From Paraspadella gotoi (Eukaryota > Chaetognatha): a DNA stretch of 64,000 bases. Numbering within the stretch: the first letter of the stretch is position 1; each line of letters opens with the position of its first letter. This document shows, piece after piece, positions 1 through 12,051 of this stretch. The notes beneath the pieces are model-generated. The model was not told the origin of the DNA and did not search any database. It saw only the letters and a list, made by a program, of their open reading frames with translations. The stretch covers positions 26,576,564 through 26,640,563 of the forward strand of contig CM119265.1 of NCBI GenBank assembly GCA_051294375.1, written 5' to 3'. The translations under genes and the position numbers were made by a program.

Positions 1-312
1 AAAAAAAACACAAAACAACCGAAAAACAAAACAAACAAAAAACGAAAAGGAAGAAAAAAAAAGAAAAACAAAAAACGTTGTTACGCCGCAGCGAATTCCT
101 TTCGTAGTTGCATTTCCAGATGATTACATGAATACTCAACCAGCATCTTATACTCCAGCATTTATTCATGAAGTATTAACAAACAAACGCAAGTATTACT
201 CACTAAACTACACAAGTATGTACCACAAACGTTTATCTTTTTTTCCCTGTTAAGTTGTAACAAAAATGAATCAATAATGAATAATGAATAATGAATAATG
301 AATAATGAATAA
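1..312. repeat. 312-bp exact direct repeat, copy 1
   Basis: Bases 1-312 match 9578-9889 base for base (constant offset 9577). The match starts at the window edge, so the repeat probably continues upstream, and it ends inside a (TAATGAA)n microsatellite where the copies diverge. It holds an A-rich tract, AT-rich unique sequence and the heptamer repeat. Copy 2 lies in the intron of the oxygenase fragment. A real duplication or a contig-end artefact are both possible. Confidence 0.9.
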
Positions 313-3300
313 AACGAAATTTTGGAACAAGAATCGGTGTCATACTATCAAATGTCTCAAACTGAAGAACTTTAAATAAAACTCAATTGTCTTTATCATA
401 TCTACTACATTGCTTTTCTTCTTTCTCGTTATCATAATCGCGCTCTCGAAATCTTTCTCATTCTATCTCTGTCCCGTCTCTTGAGTTTCATGCAACCACT
501 TGTGACGACTTTGGTCCTAGCCTCAGTACAATAAACAACAATGAGTGTTTTAAAACGTCCGGCTATGGTACATATTTTTAGTGTGTGCTTACAACTCGAA
601 GTAAGGTAAGAAATATACATTGTCGGGAGGAAACAGTTTTATTGTGTACATATGTTCCTTCGGAGGAGAAGAGAGTAAGTAATATTTAATTGCAAATACT
701 TTATCTCCTCCCTTATCCCGTCGATCATTTCATTCTTAATTTCACCCTTCCCCTCTTAAACTGCTCATGCACGCGACCACAAATGGCCATTACTGTCCCG
801 CGGATTGTATGTCGGATGAGCGAAGTTCGTGCGTTTCTTGATAGCTTTTGTGGGACAACTCTGAGCGTTTGATGCCCCAAGGAGCTGTTACTAGCCTTCC
901 ACTCTCCTTCGAGGGACTCCTCAACTCGGTCCACTCCCGTCGCCTACGCCCCGAACTCGTTCAATCCTTCGCGGTATTCTCTGCCTGATCGCTTTAATCT
1001 TTTCCCCCGATCCCATTTTAGCATTCCGCAACATTCAATATAACCTCCACCCTGGGCCCAAGTGTGGATAATGTGAGAACCTTCGACGATGGAGATGTAT
1101 TCGTTACGGCAGGCTTGCGGTGCAGAACCTGTAGAATGCGAGGTGGCGGACTCTCTCTCATTTCCGTGTAGATGGCTCGCCGTACCAATATATAAGGCTC
1201 TCGCGTGCTGTGGTTGGCTTGTGATAACGCGGCTGGAGGATCAAGTTAACAATTATTTACTGGCTGTAAACACATACAAGCCAATGCAAAAATTTACACA
1301 AAGCGTTAACACATATTGGAGGAATGAGACGGCTGATTTAAGGTGTAGAAGGACCAGTGTGAGTGCCTGCACGACAATTATAAAAAATGTCTGATGTGAA
1401 GACGTTTTCTCCACAGAAATATAGGAGACAGGGTAGTGTACGAGAGTTCTGAAAAACTATCCAGTATAGAGAATAGGAGAAAAGGTACACAATTCAGCTG
1501 GTTGCCGGCCGATGGTAATGTACTTCTCTTTCCTTCATAGGTGTTTCCTGATAAACCCTATCTATCCTCGTGTTTCTCGTGCAAATTGTTGGTGTTTTCT
1601 TGTATTAGTTTATAGTCTTGCACATAAAATAACAGCCGCGAAAAGCACCACAGAGATGTTTTCGTGCCACGTTAGGACTTGTGATTTATAGAACATGGAA
1701 CAATCTAAAATTTATATGTCCCGCTCAATCTCTTTTGTGCTTCTCCGCAATTGTTGTGCTATACTTACAGGGCCTTCTAATCGACTTCTTCAGCCATTAT
1801 GTTCCGAAAATTTAGAGTATTGGTTGATAGGATGTGCTAATCGAGGACGTGCGAATCAAATAGAATCAACGAGCGAAAGAGGAGATGTAGATACTGAGAT
1901 GGAGGCGTTGCTCAGGAGAAAATAATGGATGAAATAGATGATGAGAATGAATGAGACGATATAAACCAAAGAAGATCACGTGAGCCGAGGCGGGTTCGAC
2001 GGCTGCCGCTTTTCCGAAACTTCACAAAATCCTCAACGACAAATCGGTGAGTTCAACAAAAAGGAGAGAAGAGAGTTGTATGCAAAAACTCGTTACTGCT
2101 GTATCGGTGAGAGAAGAGAGAGAGAGAGAGAGTAACAGGAGTAGGCACATGGGGTGAGTGGAAAGTGAGGAGGAGAGAAGATAGAGGATCGATAATGAAA
2201 TCTGAATTTCGTTCGAGAGTAAGATGACGTGAGGGATTGTGTATCGTTGGATGAATGAGGATTAATAGACGATGAGAGAGAGCGAGAGAGAGCGAGTTTT
2301 ACTTGCTGAAATATGAATGGAATTGAAATATGAACCAACCCACAGTGAACTGAAGGTCTGAGTAATCAGAAGGGAACTGAGAAGTACTAATTCAAAAAAA
2401 ACGAAAAAAAGAACAACGAAAAAAAAACGGGCCGTTTTGATATCAGAAAGCGAAATTCAGATTCTATTAGGTTAAGACCGCCCAAACCAAGTTAATTTAC
2501 AAATTTCTGTAAAACAAATATTCATTATTCAACATTAGAATTTTGGGAAGTGGAATTTAACTACTATTTCGAACAATACTGTCGAAATTTAGGCTTACAA
2601 CATTATAAACACAGATGCGAAATTAAAAATGATGAGTAAGAGAGATTCCAGAGAAAACTCGGGAGAACACAATTGAAAACACCCGAATTGCACGACCAAA
2701 TCTTGCCAGCAAACTCCCCCCCCCGCTCAATTACCTTCCTTCAACAATTCCGCGGCATCCAGGCCGAGCAGCTTTTTTAAGTTCGACGACCTGCCAATTT
2801 AATCGCACTAACCTCCTCGCCACTTCTCACAAGCCCAGGCCACCCTCCAGACCACCACAGCCACCCCAACCGCCACCACCGCCGTGCGCAACCCCGTACT
2901 TTCGGACACCAGCCCCATCATGCCCCGACCCGCCCCCGCAATTTTTTGTCCAACGAATTATCCACACTTTGGCCGAGACTGAGAGAGAAGAGAGAGGGTA
3001 GAGTCGTAAGAGAGAGAGGAGAATAAGCTGGAAGTTCGGAGGACTGGTAAGGTCGGAGGGAAGAGTAAAAATCGCAAAGAGTCGTCCAAGGAACTATAAC
3101 AGAACATAGAGAACAAAAGGAGAAAAAAAGGAGCAAGAAGGGAATTGGGAGCAGAGTATCGGGCGAACAGAATTTCACAAACGCGATCGACGGAGCAGAA
3201 ATTGAGAGATCCTCGAAGGAAGAGTGCCCGAAAGCATGTAACTCCCCTTGGCGAGTCACGTTCGGTGTCCCACTGTATTTAGAAGACGAGAACTTGTCTC

Positions 3301-4589
3301 GCTTTCCCATCGCGGAAAAGTAATGCCATTTGTGGACGTGGACTGAGAATTTAAAAGGAAGGAAGATTAGGGTTAAACTTCCGTGAGTTAAGATGAAAAT
3401 TCGAAGGGAAGTTAGAGGGAATGGGTAAGTTTTAGAAAGGTAAAAAGATTACTATAGTCCTAATTCTCCCACTTGTCTTAACCCCTTATCAAGTCTGTAT
3501 CCGTGGCGCCTATAACAGTTCGTTCACAGAACGACAAGATGTTTAACTTCTTACCCTACTTCTCTCGTCTCTGATCTTATAACAAAAAATATCCTTCCGA
3601 CCTCCTCCTCCTAACGCCTAATACCACCGTGTGTTTTAAAGCCATCCGGGATATTGGCTTACGGTTCATGTGTGGCAATCGCTTCGAGTATTTGTGTTTG
3701 GAGAACTAGTGAAGTTTGCTCAACTGCGATTGTCAAAGAAAATTTACGTACATTATTTTTGCCCAAGGAACTTTCACGTATAATTGTTTGCCTGAGCATC
3801 CACAAATTTTGAAATAATTAATAAATATACAATAGTACTTCCTCTGAAACGAAGTTATTATTATATACCTTCTTCATACGCGTCGCTTTTATGTAATCCC
3901 TTTATCAGATCGTTTAATGATAATCCTATGCCTTTTGTACAAATCTGTCACAGAAATCACTACCGTGTCTACGTGCACGCAAGCACGCAACCACCGGAAT
4001 AACTGTTAAAAACTATACTTATGTCTATTCCTATCATGTCTTAACTCATGTCTAATAAATTGGTATCGTTTTTGTTTCATAACATCTCATAATATGTTTT
4101 TGCTACAAACTAGATTAAGTTTATACTCTTCACTTGCGATCTCTCATCCATCTATTCCCCAGTCAATAAAATAAATTCTATTCCAAGTCCACACTAGAAA
4201 ATGAAACTTCGTGCCTCTCCAACTTCTCTTACAGAAACAGATTTCCTGACAAATTCTCATTTAGTACCTCATATATCTAGTTGCGAGTTAATTTACTCTT
4301 CTACTTACACCCTGAATTACTATATTCTCGTTTCCATTCATTTTCCAATTATCTGTGAACAGTTTCTTTACTATGCCAAGTCCCCCATCCATCCATCCAT
4401 GCTGCAAATCTTCCCTCCTTACCCCGTCTCCTCGTCCCCGTGCCGCGCACTTTTCCTTCTGATACCGGTCAACGCTTCCTTTATGGAGTTGACGTACCCC
4501 TCTGTCTTCTCTCCTCAGAGCCCCATTCTGTCCTGTGACTTTCATACCTCCAGGCGCACTCCGTGCCCCAATTAGCTTGTCCTCCTCCG
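313..4589. other. Intergenic, no supported gene
   Basis: I see no conserved coding frame here on either strand. The longest frames (around 1089-1394, 2093-2338 and 2918-3310) read AT-rich or GA-rich DNA and resemble no family I know. Visible structure is limited to short GA runs near 2109-2133 and 2275-2300 and a C-rich stretch near 2820-2940. Confidence 0.6.
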
Positions 4590-4760
4590 CCCCCACGATG
4601 TCCCGCTCAGAATCCGCGTCGAGGCGGCGACGGGATCCTGCGAGCGCGGTTCCGGGCGGCCCTCCTGTCCGTCTGCAAGTGGTTATGTCTTGACGTCACG
4701 CGTGGGCGGATGCCGCCTCTCTCCTGACTTGAGCCCTGGCGCCGATGCTACCCACTACAG
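4590..4760. promoter_or_regulatory. GC-rich CpG island with CRE-like site
   Basis: A GC- and CpG-rich patch stands out from AT-rich flanks and contains the palindrome TGACGTCA near 4692-4699, the consensus of the cAMP response element. This composition is compatible with a promoter, but I find no first exon on either side, so the role is inference only. Confidence 0.25.
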
Positions 4761-7099
4761 CGGTATGAGAGCCGCGGCTTTTGCAATAAACGGCGAAAGG
4801 TAGCGCGGAACGAGAAGGGAAGATACGTCGCGAGAGAGAGAGAGAGAGGGAGAAGATAATAATGGCCGAAGCTGCGCTGACGGTTAGAAAGAGGGAGACC
4901 GTCAAAGTCAGGAAGAGGAGGGAGATATTCATCATTCATGTCTCGTGAAAGGAGGATGGACAGAGTACACTAAGGTTGTAACCTTGCACTCACTTCTAAA
5001 TGCCACACTTCGATTTCAAAGAACTCTAAACGAAATACGTTGATTGGGGATATCCGGAGGGTTACTGATCGGAAGATTGATATTTAAGTGATAACTAGCC
5101 AACCTCTCTCGTTTTACTTTCATTGAACTGAATTTTTTTTTAAAACACAACGTCCGTCAAAATGTCCTCGCTTTTAGATAAATCGAGTCGGAAAAGAAGA
5201 ATAATGAAAGACAAATATTTAAGGTCGTCGCACATCAGTGCACGCACAGCATAATTACACCGGTGACACATCGCACGTGATAAGACACAAAAACAAGAAC
5301 AAAGCACGATCCCGATATAAACACCAACGGAACATATACGCACTGCTATACGATTAAAGACATGCACGCCATCATATTATGAAGTCCGTCGGTATTCAGC
5401 AGATAGAGAAAACTTATCTAAGGCACTTCAACCGTTGACCTTTCTCCTCGAAGGAGAAAAGGATATCGTTAAAAGCACCCGCGTCGGGGATGAAATTGGG
5501 CTATATCTCCGACCGCGCAATCATCGGGCGTCCTCTTTGCTGTTCACCTGTTTCGATCAATATCATTAGCAAGAAAATCCACACAATGATGCGAAGTTAT
5601 TACCCAGACGGAGACAGAAAGGCTTATTAATGCGGAACACTATAAGGGGATACACATAGAATGCTGAATGGACGAAAAATCGAAATAATAAAAGGAAGAA
5701 AATATTGCGGAAAACTAATTAGCGAAAGTGGAAAGGCGCGATTACTAAAGACGGGAAATAGAAATGAAAATGTGTGAATTAAAACACCAGAGAAAATTTG
5801 GAAAATAGTTAAACACCCCAGATGGTTAAATTAAGCGAACCTATGAGAGGGGTGACACGGAAATCGCTAAGAAATATTGAGAATGGAATAAAAAAAGGCA
5901 ATCCAGGGATCCCGACAATTAAAATTTAGAAAAATGGAAATGATTATATATAGTGCAGGGAAAGCACAAATTGAAAAATGATTGAAGAGAAGACAAAGTT
6001 TATTTAAAGCCACCAAGGTTATAATGTATCCCAAATGGAGTGTGTTAAGATTTAGAAATTCGACCGATGAACTTTAGAATTGTTTTAAATGATTTGATTG
6101 CATTTTTCTCCGGACTCGATTTGAATCGTGCCTATTGATTCTGTGTTGTTTGACTCACTTTTATGAACGACTACCTAAACTTTGGGTGATTGAATGCCAT
6201 AGTTAATGGCCGGTTTGTGTCGCCCATGAGATTCAGAGCAAATTGAACTTGTAATTTTCGGGACTGATATAAATGTCGTTGTGATTGAATGTGAATTTCT
6301 TCACCCGGTTGATGTTGACAGCTTTGACTCCATGAAATTTGTTTGGGGTCCCTTGTTTAATTTTTTAAGATTTTTATATTTTGCTTATTTGGTGTAATGA
6401 GAAGATAGATTTTGTCATTGGCCCATAGATTATTGAAAAATTTGATTTTATCTCTTAATTAACATTTTTTAGTTTATTTGTCATTTGCCCATTTAAAGAG
6501 AAAAAAAACTGCACAACTAACCTAGAATTATCTCCACGGGATCTTCAATACTTCGGAAGTGCGTAGCATAATTGGGTCAATGGCTCTCCTTTTATGTACC
6601 AAATTTGATTTGATTATTTATTGCAATGTATTCCATTTTGTATCCAGCAAGCAATTGTTGAAATTAATTGTGTTGATAGTATGCTTTCGATTCTTTATGA
6701 GTTCCATGCGGATGCATTATTATTCCTAAGAACCGGTGAAGTCAAAGTGCAAAATGCTCCCATGGGTCAGTGTCATGGAGCATCCCCAGTTGTCTATGTA
6801 AATTTCCCATTGTAATAAGTTCGGTTCTTGCGCAGTGATCTGGCGAGATAGAAATTCGGGCCTTGTACCCTGGAAATTACTTTCTACCTCCTGTGTAAAT
6901 GATGAGGCTACGTGATGCCTCCGAAAGAAACTTGCCGGAATGTGATGAACCTGGACTCCTACGATCCGATATAGACCAGGAAGAGCCCAAGACTTCGTCT
7001 CAGAGGAGCTTCAATCTCACTAATTCCAGGTTTGGCGAGAATAGGGCACGTCATGTACTCGAAATACAATGGGTGGTGGGAGGTGACCTGAGAATAAGG
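4761..7099. other. Intergenic, no supported gene
   Basis: AT-rich sequence with scattered short frames and one short GA run near 4832-4850. I see no conserved domain, RNA gene or long repeat in it. Confidence 0.5.
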
Positions 7100-7860
7100 G
7101 TTGTATCAAGATAAGTGTGAGAGTGAAGCGAGGCCAACCAGAGCCGAGGAGAGCACAAGAAGAAGTGAGAAAGCAGATGAGGGATAGATACTTAGACAAA
7201 GTACCTATACAGCAAAGGTATGCGAAGGAGAATCGGAGAGAAGTAAGAAAAAAATGTATAAACACAAGATAATATCCTGGCAAAGAGATGAAGAATGTAG
7301 GTTAGAGGAGGAGGGATAATGAACAGATAACGGAACGAATAGGCAAAACTTGGAAGAGAAGAAGGAAGGAGCTACAATATTTGTCAAAATCGAGAGAAGT
7401 CAACGGGAAAAGAAAAATAAATCTGAAAGGAAGAAGAAGCACGAAAATCAACGAACAGGGAGGGCAAGAAAAAAAAAACTTGAGTCGGCTTTCGGCCACA
7501 TCGAATAAAAAATGCAAAGCGAGACGAAGAGGAGGAAAGGGGAGTGAGGGGAGGAAGAGCTGAGGAGTGAGGACCGGAAGGGGAGGAAGAAGGGAAAGGC
7601 AAGAAGGAAGTAAGGAAAGAGGAGAATGAGAAGGCGGAAAGAAGGAGAAAAGAAGAAAGAAGGAAGGGAGGAGAGGAGAAAGGAAGAGGACAAGGTAAAA
7701 GAGAAGGAGCAGGAGTAGCAGGATCGAGGAAGGGGAGAAGAAACGGAGGTCGAGGAGAGAGAAGAGGGGGAAGGAGAAGGGGAGGAGGAAGGGGAAGAGG
7801 AGGGGGAGGGAGAGGATGAAGGAGAAGGGGAGGAGGACGGAGAGAGCAGAACGGGCGTCT
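7100..7860. repeat. Long polypurine tract
   Basis: The plus strand is almost purely A and G over several hundred bases, densest from about 7540 to 7850, with many runs of G near 7760-7840. Long Ser/Pro/Leu-rich frames on the minus strand here are by-products of this composition. Such tracts can form triplex (H-DNA) or G-quadruplex structures, which is inference here. Confidence 0.7.
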
Positions 7861-8164
7861 TTGACAAATGGTTGATTTAGTCTCGTCAAGAGCAGAAAAT
7901 CTGACGCGTGAAACGCGCCGGCAAATTGCCAACAAACGCAAATCCATTCAGAGACCCCCCCCGCGTTCGTAGGGTCCGCAACGTCAAACACCCCTGGGCT
8001 TATCTAAACACGCGCCCCTTTCCACTCCCCCCTCTTCCCTCCCCCCACTTCTTCTAACGCCGCCCATGGACGCCAGAGTTTTCGAATAATTGACGTTCAT
8101 CAACTCGTCCTTGAGGATTTTAGAATCTATGTATCCATATCTCCGCCATAAATTCTTATTTGGA

Positions 8165-8560
8165 AGCCCATTCTGTTTATTCTTTTTTTTGCCATTCTAT
8201 TCTTGCTTTTTTTTTGCCATTCTTTTCTTCTTTTTTTTGACCAAATTCTTTATCTTCGTCTTTTCCCGTTTTGTCCATTCTTTTTTCTAAATTTCCTTTG
8301 CCATTCCTCTTTAAAGCTTTTATCATTCTTATGCCCCATTCTTTTCTTAACTTCTTTTTTTGTATTTCTTCTATCTTTTTGACTTTTCTGCCATTAATTT
8401 TCTTCTTTATTTTTTGCCATNNNNNNNNNNNNNNNNNNNNNNNNNTCTTCTTTCTTTTCGCCTTTTTTCCATTCTTTTCTTCTTTTTTTTTGCCATTATT
8501 TTCGACTTTTTGCCATTATGTTCTTCTTTTTTCGCCATCTTTCTTTTTATCTAGGGATCG
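8165..8560 (+). repeat. Degenerate TGCCATTC/poly-T minisatellite
   Basis: Imperfect units made of a TGCCATTC core followed by a T-rich spacer with TTCTTC recur through this stretch, broken by a 25-base gap at 8421-8445. The phenylalanine-rich frames that run through it are not genes. Confidence 0.6.
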
Positions 8561-8933
8561 ACTTTTTCCAATCTTACTGCAATTTTCTTCTTTCCCAGAT
8601 TTATTTGATCTTTATTTGTGCCTTTTAATCCTCTTTCTTTTTAATCTGTTCTTCCTTTAATTCAATCTCGCGATATTTAACATAAACGACTTTAGTATGT
8701 TTACAACTCCTTTCTTTTTTGTGTTAATCTTTTACTACAAAATACTGGTTGTGAGTCTTTAGAATAACTCGGACTAAATAAAATTTAATTAAAAATATGC
8801 CACTCAAAAGCTCTCTTCAAACACCACAAGCATTGTTCTGTTCATATCTTTCCGACCAAGCAATGACCACCCACCCCGCAACGACCAAGCTTCTTTCCCC
8901 TCCCCTTAGCAAGCTTCTACCCCTTTCCCTTAC

Positions 8934-9074
8934 CAAGCTTCTTCTTGAGAAACCCTGCCATTTCGGCGTAATACTTCTCCTTGACTTTCTCGTGGTCGTA
9001 AAAGTCACGAGTGGAAAGTGAGGTCACGTGACGGAAAAGTTGAAAGGCGGAAGTGTCGAGGGTCGGAGTGGCTC
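8934..9074 (-). CDS. CmcJ/NvfI-like oxygenase, internal exon (partial)
   Basis: The minus-strand frame reads a protein segment containing FQLFRHVTSLSTRDFYDHEK followed by a lysine/alanine-rich helix ending KKKLG. This resembles the conserved N-terminal half of the CmcJ/NvfI (AsaB, GA4-desaturase-like) family, where an F-x-L-x-x-H-x-T segment and a DFYD...YY.E motif precede the iron-binding core. The 3' end is a clear donor, CTTG|GTAAGG, leaving phase 1. The 5' end of the exon is lost in the 267-base gap at 9075-9341. The upstream exon is at 10055-10154. No catalytic-core exon (HxD...H) was found at lower coordinates, so the gene is incomplete here or lies partly outside. Family assignment is from remembered motifs, not a search. 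Confidence 0.5.
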
Positions 9075-9577
9075 NNNNNNNNNNNNNNNNNNNNNNNNNN
9101 NNNNNNNNNNNNNNNNNNNNNNNNNNNNNNNNNNNNNNNNNNNNNNNNNNNNNNNNNNNNNNNNNNNNNNNNNNNNNNNNNNNNNNNNNNNNNNNNNNNN
9201 NNNNNNNNNNNNNNNNNNNNNNNNNNNNNNNNNNNNNNNNNNNNNNNNNNNNNNNNNNNNNNNNNNNNNNNNNNNNNNNNNNNNNNNNNNNNNNNNNNNN
9301 NNNNNNNNNNNNNNNNNNNNNNNNNNNNNNNNNNNNNNNNNTTGATATAAATTTTATTTTTTTCCTTAAATACGGACGTAACAATATACATACATTAAAA
9401 ACATATTATTATTCCAAAACCTTCTTCCACCGACGATGGTAGATTTTTTCCAAACCACCTTCATTGTTCCACCCCCCCCCGGATGTCATTGGCTCCGACG
9501 TCTACGATCTCGTTACAACCGAAATTGGATGCATCGAACGAGGAAAAACTCCGCTTTTTACGAGACGCGTTAAAATA

Positions 9578-9889
9578 AAAAAAAACACAAAACAACCGAA
9601 AAACAAAACAAACAAAAAACGAAAAGGAAGAAAAAAAAAGAAAAACAAAAAACGTTGTTACGCCGCAGCGAATTCCTTTCGTAGTTGCATTTCCAGATGA
9701 TTACATGAATACTCAACCAGCATCTTATACTCCAGCATTTATTCATGAAGTATTAACAAACAAACGCAAGTATTACTCACTAAACTACACAAGTATGTAC
9801 CACAAACGTTTATCTTTTTTTCCCTGTTAAGTTGTAACAAAAATGAATCAATAATGAATAATGAATAATGAATAATGAATAATGAATAA
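9578..9889. repeat. 312-bp exact direct repeat, copy 2
   Basis: Identical to 1-312. It lies 236 bases after the gap that ends at 9341, between the two oxygenase exons. The two copies part within the TAATGAA heptamer array, which continues to about 9905 in this copy. Confidence 0.9.
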
Positions 9890-9934
9890 TAATGAATAAT
9901 GAATCAATAATAAGTTATGACGAATCAAAATGTA

Positions 9935-10035
9935 TTATCGGAGTTAAAGGATTTTAAAACAAAAGTTGGACAGACAGACCGAGAGACATAAAGACCGACC
10001 GACCGAAAAATTGACATATTAAGTTGCAACTAAAA
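9935..10035. repeat. GACA/GACC-core dispersed repeat
   Basis: A run of GGACAGACAGACC and GACCGACCGACC units is followed by AAGTTGCAACTAAAAA. The same core returns near 16656, 28039, 33860 and 25415 (the last two in the opposite orientation), so it marks a dispersed repeat family I cannot name. Confidence 0.45.
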
Positions 10036-10054
10036 AAACATCGAATTTTCTCAC

Positions 10055-10154
10055 CGAATTGATCCTCGTCCCGCATTCCTTCGGGTTTGTAGAGATACAT
10101 GTAATGGTGAGATCCATCTCGCACGTGGTAAGTCAATTTCGCTCGCACGTCCAT
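10055..10154 (-). CDS. CmcJ/NvfI-like oxygenase, first coding exon
   Basis: Starting at the ATG at 10154 the minus strand reads MDVRAKLTYHVRDGSHHYMY and then LYKPEGMRDEDQFG, ending at a donor TTCG|GTGAGA. CmcJ/NvfI-type proteins begin with the same pattern (V-x-A-x-L-x-Y, a short loop, then a YxY.P segment), which is why I pair this exon with the one at 8934-9074. Exit phase is 1. The frame stays open upstream for about 39 codons, so an earlier start is possible, but similarity to the family begins at this methionine. The intron between the two exons contains the 312-bp repeat and a gap. Confidence 0.45.
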
Positions 10155-10498
10155 CTGGGTGAGTTTTATGGGTTTTCTATACGGAGTTTGTGGTGATCGT
10201 GTGAGAAAGTTTCGTTTGTTTCTCACAAAAAGTGGAAGGAAGTTACGAAAGGCGGAAGAGGAAAAAAACAAGGGGGGGGAGTAATTTCGTAAGGATCGAA
10301 AAAGAGGAGGAGGAGGAGGAGGAGCAGGAGGAGGAGGAGGATGANNNNNNNNNNNNNNNNNNNNNNNNNNNNNNNNNNNNNNNNNNNNNNNNNNNNNNNN
10401 NNNNNNNNNNNNNNNNNNNNNNNNNNNNNNNNNNNNNNNNNNNNNNNNNNNNNNNNNNNNNNNNNNNNNNNNNNNNNNNNNNNNNNNNNNNNNNNNNN

Positions 10499-11425
10499 TC
10501 TATTGCTCTATTGATTAATGACGACGACGACCGAGATTGAGAATACATCGATAAAAAAAATCTAAAAATAGAATATTATAAAAAAAAGAAACTGTGATTG
10601 TTTCGACGAGAGAAATGAAAAACAAATATAAACAAAGGAACAGCGTTATTTGTTCAAACAACGAACGATGTTGATTTTTCAAAAAAGATATTTGTATCTT
10701 CCGACTAGGAATCCTAGCAACGACGTAAACAAATTGTAAGTAGATTTTATTTACTCACGAGTATAAAGTTAAATAAAATGTGGAGTGTCTTTTGTTTAAT
10801 TTTTTCAAGGATCGACGTAAACGATCGAGTGGACGAAAACGAAATCGAATATCGAGAAGAAAAAAAAGAGCATCGAAATTCCGAAGTATAAAATTGAATC
10901 AAGGATGAAAAATTGAGTAAAAGGAAAGGAAAGACGGTTGAGAAGGGGAAAGAACGTGTCTTGGGTTTTGTAATCTCTCTCTCTCTCTCGTCCTCTCTCC
11001 TCTCGTCTCTCTCTCTCTCTCTCTCTCTCTCTGCTTTGCCAAAGGTGGTCGTGAATTATCTCGAATCAAATCCATTACGTCGAATCTGCTCGTGTGATCG
11101 AGTTGAGAATCTCGTCCCATGACGTCAAGTTTCGTCTCTTCATTGAGTTGAGAATCTGTCTCTGACTTCGAGTTCCTTCTGATGAGAGGGTTGACCTCGT
11201 AAATGAGCGAAAATGCTACGGAGTAAGAATTATTCTTGAAACTTTAAGGTTAAAAGTAATTGAAGATCTTTTTTTGAATCTAGAGCATATTACAAGTATT
11301 GCTTCAACAATTTTGCGTTAACAAATGTAACGCTTTTCAAACGTTGTGAGCGAAACTTGTTTTTGTGTCCATTATTGACATCAAGGGAAACTACGACATT
11401 CATTTAAAAGTTCCATTAGATTCTG

Positions 11426-11516
<91 letters not shown>

Positions 11517-12043
11517 CAAACTCGACGGAATGCCATCCTTGTTTTTTCCCTCTAATTAATCTCGTGAATATTCCTGAATTTTTAAATAATCCCTTAAACG
11601 CATTTTTTAAAAAAAATCTTCCGACTTTTCGTTTTATCATTTTTATTCAATTCTTCTTTTCATGTTTTATCGTTTTTCATATTTTTGTTTTGTTTCATCC
11701 TTTCGGAAAAAAAATTATAATTCGTCCCGTAGCCGCAAGGGGCGCCCAACGCTCAAACCGTCCAACCCGCCCCCTACCGTCTCTTTAAAGCGCAGAACGT
11801 AATTGGAATTCTTTTCTTCTTTTAATTTTCATGATATTTTTTTATCGGTTTAACGTTTTACGTTTTCACATCTCCCCTGCTACCCTGTCACTCTACTAAC
11901 ATGTCTCCTAACTGCCCCCTGCTTCTTTGCGTCCATGCTCCCATGTCACTTTTGTGGCTTCAAAACAAATTTGGACTCCATTCAAATATTATCTACGTTC
12001 GAAATTAAAAATGTTTAAACAAGAAATCCATTAAAAGTTCTTG
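10499..12043. other. Intergenic, microsatellites only
   Basis: AT-rich sequence after the 10345-10498 gap. It contains a CT tract at about 10975-11032 and a perfect GA tract at 11431-11515. No gene supported. Confidence 0.55.
11431..11515. repeat. (GA)n microsatellite
   Basis: An uninterrupted GA dinucleotide array of about 85 bases. Confidence 0.95.
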
Positions 12044-12051
12044 GTCACAAC
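12044..12051. repeat. hAT target-site duplication, left
   Basis: GTCACAAC directly precedes the left terminal repeat and is repeated exactly at 18188-18195. Eight bases is the diagnostic target-site length of hAT transposons. Confidence 0.9.

Noticed and set aside
7302-7991. 229-residue Leu/Ser/Pro-rich frame on the minus strand
   Set aside because: It is a reading of the polypurine tract; two other frames are also open there with equally low complexity.
8090-8660. Phe-rich membrane-protein-like frames
   Set aside because: Produced by T-rich TGCCATTC repeats and crossing a gap.
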